A DNA stretch of 64,000 bases, taken from NCBI GenBank assembly GCA_963698275.1, contig CAVOQE010000001.1, forward strand, positions 186,001-250,000. Reading direction: 5' to 3'. The notes below the pieces were generated by a model. The model ran no database searches and was not told the DNA's origin. It saw only the letters and a list, made by a program, of their open reading frames with translations. The DNA comes from Anderseniella sp963698275. GTDB lineage: Bacteria; Pseudomonadota; Alphaproteobacteria; Rhizobiales; Aestuariivirgaceae. This document shows, piece by piece, positions 59,704 through 64,000 of this stretch (the stretch's first letter is position 1; every line of letters begins with the position of its first letter). The translations under genes and the position numbers were made by a program.

Positions 59704-60664
59704 CTACTTGAAATCAGGTGCAAGACAGATAAGAGCCAGGCACTGAATCATGACTGTGGCGGCAAGGAAACCGGTCATGCCGCCGACATCGTGTGACGGG
59801 CTGACAGTATTCACATCGACAGCGACGATGTTCAAACCAGCCAGCCCCTGGAGCAAGGACAGGCCTTCTCTCGCTGTTGCGCCGCCCCAGGTCGGCGTGC
59901 ACACGCCGGGTGCACATGAGGGATCAAAAAAGTCCATGTCGAAACACAGATAGACAGGCTTGCCCGCAAACTGTTTGGTGGACCTGGGCCAGGACGTCAT
60001 CGAAACCACGCTGAAACAGTTCGTCCCCGTCGATCAAGCCATAGCCGTGTTCACGGGTGTGCTCGAACACACCCTGGCGGGTAACCGTGCCACGAGGACC
60101 GATGTGCATTGAATTCTTGGTGTCGACCACTCCTTCTTCAGCCGCACGGGTGAATGTCGTGGCGACGTTGTACAGATCGTGTGTGTGATTGCCTGCTCCT
60201 GGATAGGTGTCGGTATGGGCATCGATATGAAGGACGACCAGGTCTGGATGAATTTTGTGCAGAGCGCGCAGTTGCGGCAGCGTCACTGCGCCGTCGCCGC
60301 CCATGGTAACCGGTATCGTTCCGGCTGCTGCAACGCGCGTGATCGCGGCTTCGATACGGTCAAAGGATTCTTCGATGACGCCCGGTGTCACATCAACGTC
60401 ACCACAATCGACGACATTCAGTCGCGTCAGCGGGTTGAAGTCTGCCAGTGGCGGCTGGTACGGCCGCACCAGGGCAGACTGTTCGCGAATGGACTGAGGC
60501 CCCTGACGGGAGCCGATACGGGTCGGATGGGTGCCGCAGTCGAATGGAATTCCGATAATTGCCGCCTTGCTCTGGCTGACATTCGTGGAGAACGGCACTC
60601 CCATGAAAGAATATTTGCAGTTGAAAAGTTCCGTCTCTGTATCTTGTGTGCTGTTAGCGGTCAT
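59704..60664 (-). pseudogene. Agmatinase/guanidinobutyrase-family ureohydrolase, frameshifted
   Basis: The N-terminal portion (from 60664) has AAIIGIPFDCGTHPTRIGSRQGPQSIREQS, DCGDVDVTPG, MGGDGAVTLPQLRAL and VVLHIDAHTDTYPGAGNHTH. The frame then shifts near 59974-59976, after GFDDVLAQVHQ, and continues as FAGKPVYLCFDMDFFDPSCAPGVCTPTWGG and IVAVDVNTVSPSHDVGGMTGFLAATVMIQCLALI. One extra base in an AAA/TTT run explains the shift; removing it restores about 319 residues. The first metal-ligand block reads GGDGA rather than GGDHS. It lies downstream of the polyamine-type transporter genes. Mutation versus sequencing error is unresolved. Confidence 0.83.
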
Positions 60665-60712
60665 CGGCGGATGCCCTCAGAAAAATGGTTGGCTTGATCG
60701 CAGGGGGAAGAT

Positions 60713-60739
60713 GGGAACCGGCCGCCTGGGCCGGTTCCC
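60713..60739. other. Strong hairpin between transporter and ureohydrolase genes
   Basis: Perfect 11-bp stem GGGAACCGGCC / GGCCGGTTCCC with a 5-nt loop. It is 22 bp after the binding-protein stop on the minus strand. No U-run follows on that strand, so it looks like an mRNA-stabilising or attenuating hairpin rather than a standard terminator. Confidence 0.7.
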
Positions 60740-60761
60740 CTGTTTGGAAACAGGCGTCTGC

Positions 60762-61919
60762 CTAGGAAGCGATAGCGTCCAGGTACTTGTTGAGGATGTT
60801 TCCGTAATCGGACGCATACCAGTCAGCATCAACCGGTACCTGCATGGCAATGTTTGCCGGTGAGCCCGGGTCGCGGTTGGCCATATCGGCAGGTACCAAG
60901 GCAGCAGCCTTCGGATTGATCGGACCATTGCCCAGCAGTTTGAAGTATTCCACCTGGGACGCAGGGTCTTGCGCGGCAGCGGCAAAGTCCCATGCCGCTT
61001 TACCCGCCGGGGCCCCTTTGGGCTGTATCCATGCGCCGGCGAAAAGCACGCCCTGGTTGAATGTGAAGTCGACACGCCCGTCGGTTTCCTTGTTCACAAG
61101 GCCCGCACGGCTGTGCCACATATTGCCCATGACTGCATCGCCATCGCGCATGATCTGCTGGCTCTCTGATCCGGAACCCCAGAAGATGGTGTTCTCCTTG
61201 ATCTCCCTGATCTTGTTCAAGGCGCGATCCATATCGATTGGATAGATATCTTCAGGTGCAACGCCATCAGCCATGAGAGCCGCCTCAAGCTGGCCCTCGA
61301 AGTTCTTGCGCAGCATTCTCGTGCCCGGAAAGTCCTTGAGATTCCAGAAATCCTTCCAGTCCTTTGGCGTTTTACCGTCGAAGGCTTTGGTATCCCAGGC
61401 CATTGCAAACGAATACAGATATGCGCCGAGCCACCATTTTCCACGGTGAATGTCGCGGACCGCATTGGCATCAACGCGGGTGTAATCGACCTCTTCCAGA
61501 AGGCCCTGGGCGCCCAGGTCAATACCACCGACATTATTGCGGTCACACAGATCCCAGGTGACCTTGCCGCTCTCGACCATGGCCTTGATTTTTCCGGACG
61601 AGGGGCCGGAGCCATTGACTACAACCTTGGTGTCCGGGTGCTTCTTGTTGTAGAGCGACACCCATACCTTTTCCTTTGCTTCGATGGCGTCACCGCCCCA
61701 GTTCACAACCACAATTTCATTCTGACCCGCGAACGCAGGTGTGATTTTGTAAAGAGCCGAAGAGATCCCCAGGAAGGCAGCGGTCTTCAAAAACAGGCGG
61801 CGTGGCACGGGGTCCCTGGATGATTTCTCGATCAAGACTTCCATGAGGTCCTTCTGGAAGGCGTCGCAATGAATATCGACAGCATCCGAATTTGAGGTTT
61901 TCCTGTTGTTGTCAGTCAT
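60762..61919 (-). CDS. Polyamine-type ABC transporter substrate-binding protein (PotD-like)
   Basis: 385 residues. An extended N-terminus leads to a Tat-like signal DPVPRRLFLKTAAFLGISSALYKITPAFA. The mature domain is EIVVVNWGGDAIEAKEKVW, PDTKVVVNGSGPSSGKIKAMVESGKVTWDLCDRNN and WHSRAGLVNKETDGRVDFTFNQGVLFAGAWIQPKGAP, typical of SBP_bac_8/PotD proteins for polyamines or small cationic amines. It precedes two permease genes' downstream partner order (ATPase, permease, permease, SBP on the minus strand). Confidence 0.92.
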   Translation of the reverse strand: MTDNNRKTSNSDAVDIHCDAFQKDLMEVLIEKSSRDPVPRRLFLKTAAFLGISSALYKITPAFAGQNEIVVVNWGGDAIEAKEKVWVSLYNKKHPDTKVVVNGSGPSSGKIKAMVESGKVTWDLCDRNNVGGIDLGAQGLLEEVDYTRVDANAVRDIHRGKWWLGAYLYSFAMAWDTKAFDGKTPKDWKDFWNLKDFPGTRMLRKNFEGQLEAALMADGVAPEDIYPIDMDRALNKIREIKENTIFWGSGSESQQIMRDGDAVMGNMWHSRAGLVNKETDGRVDFTFNQGVLFAGAWIQPKGAPAGKAAWDFAAAAQDPASQVEYFKLLGNGPINPKAAALVPADMANRDPGSPANIAMQVPVDADWYASDYGNILNKYLDAIAS

Positions 61920-61970
61920 GTTTTCTCTCCTGTTTTAGGTGGGGCAAGGTTTGATATTTAGTTTTCCTGT

Positions 61971-62762
61971 TCATGTTTTTTGGGCTTTCTCGTATCGATC
62001 CTTGATCAGCAATCCGATTGCCGTGAGGACGATCATTATCGTGCCAAGCGCGGCGATTGCCGGATCGACATTGTCAAACAGCCCGTCCCAAATTCTTTTG
62101 GGCAGCGTGTACACGGCGCGGCTGGTAATGAAGATGGCGACGATGATTTCGTCCCATGACGTTATGAATGCGAAGATGCCGCCGGCCAGCATGCCGGGGC
62201 GAACCTGCGGCAGCAGAATATAAAAAAGCGTTTGACGGGCTGATGCGCCAAGGCTTCGGGAGGCCTGTTCCAGCCTGGGGTCCAGATTGACCAGGCTTGC
62301 CGTCACACTCAGCACCACGAAAGGCAGTGCTTTCATCGTGTGAACCAGGATCAGCCCAAAGTAGGTATCCAGCAAGTCCAGGATCGACCATGCCTGGTAA
62401 AACGCGACCGCATGCACGATCGGTGGCACGATCATGGGCAGCAGCAGCAACAGTCTCAGGTTTCGCGTCACACCATTGTTCAAACGCCAGTGGCCGACGG
62501 CAAACAACGTTCCCATCGCGAGGGCGAGGAGTGCGGAACAGATCGCGACAAGCAGGCTGTCGCCGATACTGCTCAACCATCCGCCGCTGATCAGCACTTC
62601 ATAATGGCGCAGGGACCATTCGCCTTCGGGCATCGACAGGTAGCGTTTTGGCGTGAACGATACCGGTATGACGATGAGGATGGGCAATACCAGAAAGCAG
62701 GTTGTCATCCATGCCACGATCCGGCTCATCTCGACCTTCTGACGAATTGCGCCTGATGCCAT
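61971..62762 (-). CDS. Polyamine-type ABC transporter permease (PotC-like)
   Basis: 263 residues, six transmembrane segments. IVAWMTTCFLVLPILIVIPVSFTPKRYLSMPEGEWSLRHY is a typical PotC N-terminus. The EAA loop is EQASRSLGASARQTLFYILLPQVRPGMLAGGIFAFITSWDEIIVAIFI. The start was chosen at ATG 62762; the open frame upstream overlaps the partner permease. Imports the amine together with the PotB-like subunit. Confidence 0.92.
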   Translation of the reverse strand: MASGAIRQKVEMSRIVAWMTTCFLVLPILIVIPVSFTPKRYLSMPEGEWSLRHYEVLISGGWLSSIGDSLLVAICSALLALAMGTLFAVGHWRLNNGVTRNLRLLLLLPMIVPPIVHAVAFYQAWSILDLLDTYFGLILVHTMKALPFVVLSVTASLVNLDPRLEQASRSLGASARQTLFYILLPQVRPGMLAGGIFAFITSWDEIIVAIFITSRAVYTLPKRIWDGLFDNVDPAIAALGTIMIVLTAIGLLIKDRYEKAQKT

Positions 62763-62767
62763 GATCT

Positions 62768-63646
62768 TTACGCCTTCTTGCCGGTATCGCCGATGTCCAT
62801 GTACCGGCTCATGGCGATCGTCAGGGCGAGAACAACAAGCATCAAAACCGTCGCCAGCGATGTCGCCAGCCCCCATTTCAACGTCTCCGACATCTGGACG
62901 CTGATATATTCGGCAATCATCACCACCTTGCCGCCGCCCAGCAGCGCCGGCGTGATGTAAAACCCTGATGAAAAGATGAGAACCAGGATTGAAGCACCTG
63001 CAAGTCCGGGCAGGGAGAGCGGCAGGAATACGGTCATGAATGCTTTTCGGGGAGACGCGCCAAGCGCACGCGCGGCCGGTACGAGCGTGGGATCAATGGT
63101 TTTCATGTTCGCGAACAGCGGCAGGATCGCGTAGGGCAGCATGTAGTGAACCATGCCGATAATGACGCCAAGGTCATTGCGGACCAGGCGCAACGGGCGA
63201 TCGATGATGCCGATGCCGATCAGAATGTCGTTGAGCAAACCCTGGGGCTGCAGCACGGCGATCCAGGCAAAAGTCCGGATCAGGACCGAGATCCAGAATG
63301 ACAGAATGACCAGAAAGAACATCAACCGTTGTTCACGTTCGGGCATGCGGCACATCGCGTATGCGCTGGCATATCCGAAAAGCAGCGTAAGAGCCGTTGT
63401 CACCGCGCAGATATAGACGGTCTTTCCGAGAACATTCCGGATGGCCTTGTTTTCCAGGATTACGGCATAATTATCCAGCCCGAGCGAGGGCTCGGTTACG
63501 CTGCGAACCATCACTGAAATCACCGGGACCAGATACAGGGTGGCCAGGAATACGGCAGGTAACAGCACCATCCCCCAGTAGGCTGTGTCCTTGCCCAACA
63601 GGGATGACCTGGAAGCTATGCCTGCATCACCCAGCATAAGCATCAT
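62768..63646 (-). CDS. Polyamine-type ABC transporter permease (PotB-like)
   Basis: About 292 residues. GMVLLPAVFLATLYLVPVISVMVRSV, TVYICAVTTALTLLFGYASAYAMCRMPEREQRLMFFLVILSFWISVLIRTFAWIAVLQPQGLLN and the EAA loop PAARALGASPRKAFMTVFLPLSLPGL are PotB hallmarks. The start region overlaps the end of the ATPase gene (GATGATGCTTATG); ATG 63646 or 63637 are both possible. Confidence 0.9.
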   Translation of the reverse strand: MMLMLGDAGIASRSSLLGKDTAYWGMVLLPAVFLATLYLVPVISVMVRSVTEPSLGLDNYAVILENKAIRNVLGKTVYICAVTTALTLLFGYASAYAMCRMPEREQRLMFFLVILSFWISVLIRTFAWIAVLQPQGLLNDILIGIGIIDRPLRLVRNDLGVIIGMVHYMLPYAILPLFANMKTIDPTLVPAARALGASPRKAFMTVFLPLSLPGLAGASILVLIFSSGFYITPALLGGGKVVMIAEYISVQMSETLKWGLATSLATVLMLVVLALTIAMSRYMDIGDTGKKA

Positions 63647-64000
63647 CCGTGTCGACAGGACGGCCAGCCAGTATGACGCCGCTGTCGATCGCCCAACCAA
63701 CCCAGACCTGGTCGCCAATGCGAGGTTCGCTATGAGCTAGATCAACCGTCACCAGCAGATCGCCCGCCGATTGTGTAGAGACAATCGCTTCGTACAGTTG
63801 ACCGAAGTAGGTGACCTTGATCACCTTGCCGGCGAGACAGTTCTCCGGCGCATCTTCGCGATTGCCGTAGAGCGTCAGTCGTTCAGGGCGCAAGGCAAGC
63901 GACAGCTCACCGGTTTGAGGTAACGATACAGCGCCGCGAGACAATCTGAACTGGTCCTGGCCCACCGAGAAACGCACATCGTCACCTTCGACGTCGAGAT
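63627..64000 (-). CDS. Polyamine-type ABC transporter ATPase, C-terminal part (PotA-like)
   Basis: Only the C-terminal TOBE_2 domain is in the window: LALRPERLTLYGNREDAPENCLAGKVIKVTYFGQLYEAIVSTQSAGDLLVTVDLAHSEPRIGDQVWVGWAIDSGVIL. This is typical of PotA-type ATPases, whose nucleotide-binding domain would lie beyond base 64000. It ends DTDDAYAG and overlaps the permease start. Confidence 0.85.
   Translation of the reverse strand, partial: LDVEGDDVRFSVGQDQFRLSRGAVSLPQTGELSLALRPERLTLYGNREDAPENCLAGKVIKVTYFGQLYEAIVSTQSAGDLLVTVDLAHSEPRIGDQVWVGWAIDSGVILAGRPVDTDDAYAG

Noticed and set aside
1..64000. CRISPR arrays or rRNA genes
   Set aside because: No regularly spaced identical repeats with unique spacers and no rRNA-like stretches were seen.

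Overview
The window looks like a chromosomal segment of an alphaproteobacterium, most likely Hyphomicrobiales (Rhizobiales). This is inferred from the style of RpoD, DnaG, CarA, HemN and DUF3422, from FnrL-type boxes, and from a dispersed two-hairpin repeat built like rhizobial intergenic mosaic elements. No taxonomic search was possible.

Layout. 1-2.3 kb: the end of a molybdate ABC transporter (modB partial, modC) and a small secreted protein. 2.3-10.9 kb: housekeeping genes (ureohydrolase, carA, gatB/yqeY-like, dnaG, rpoD) plus a DUF1287 gene broken by a repeat. 11-15.1 kb: a SnoaL/GNAT/nitrilase operon, then a bicarbonate cassette (SbtA-like permease, SbtB-like PII protein, beta-carbonic anhydrase). 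15.3-25.5 kb: an RHH protein, a VOC protein, a Tat-exported small protein with a GMC oxidoreductase, an amino-acid binding protein, a TupA-like ATP-grasp protein, a SIMPL protein, hemN, a flavodoxin, DUF6455 and DUF3422. The hemN and flavodoxin/DUF6455 promoters carry FNR-type boxes.

25.6-35.7 kb is accessory DNA. It holds a CAT-anticodon tRNA followed by a DUF3489-DUF2924-serine recombinase cassette, a universal stress protein with an APC permease, a short DUF4238 gene, a LacI-type regulator beheaded by an IS3-family element, and an IS66 remnant.

35.7-64 kb is a catabolic region. A long minus-strand operon encodes a Tat-dependent peptide-type ABC transporter, a GntR/FCD regulator, a carboxymuconolactone-decarboxylase-like protein and a frameshifted 2OG-Fe(II) oxygenase. 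A second minus-strand operon encodes a Rieske oxygenase, a NicX/M29-like enzyme, another CMD-like protein and an Asp/Glu racemase-like protein. Around them are a VanA-type Rieske oxygenase, a GST, a non-pyrrolysine MttB homologue, a GlcD-type FAD oxidase, an arylformamidase-like hydrolase, DUF1185, an N-methylproline-demethylase-like OYE/FAD protein, a choline-dehydrogenase-like GMC enzyme, a ThDP enzyme, a frameshifted ureohydrolase and a polyamine-type ABC transporter that runs off the right edge. Together they suggest uptake and stepwise demethylation or oxidation of an N-methylated or N-heterocyclic compound, but the substrate cannot be read from the sequence.

The most notable signal is an approximately 101-bp element of two successive imperfect palindromes. 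There are at least six clear full, degenerate or partial copies plus one short deletion derivative. It sits at gene ends, supplies stop codons and similar C-terminal tails (LEQH...) to unrelated proteins, and in one case has landed inside a coding region, where it adds 102 bp and keeps the frame but introduces a stop.
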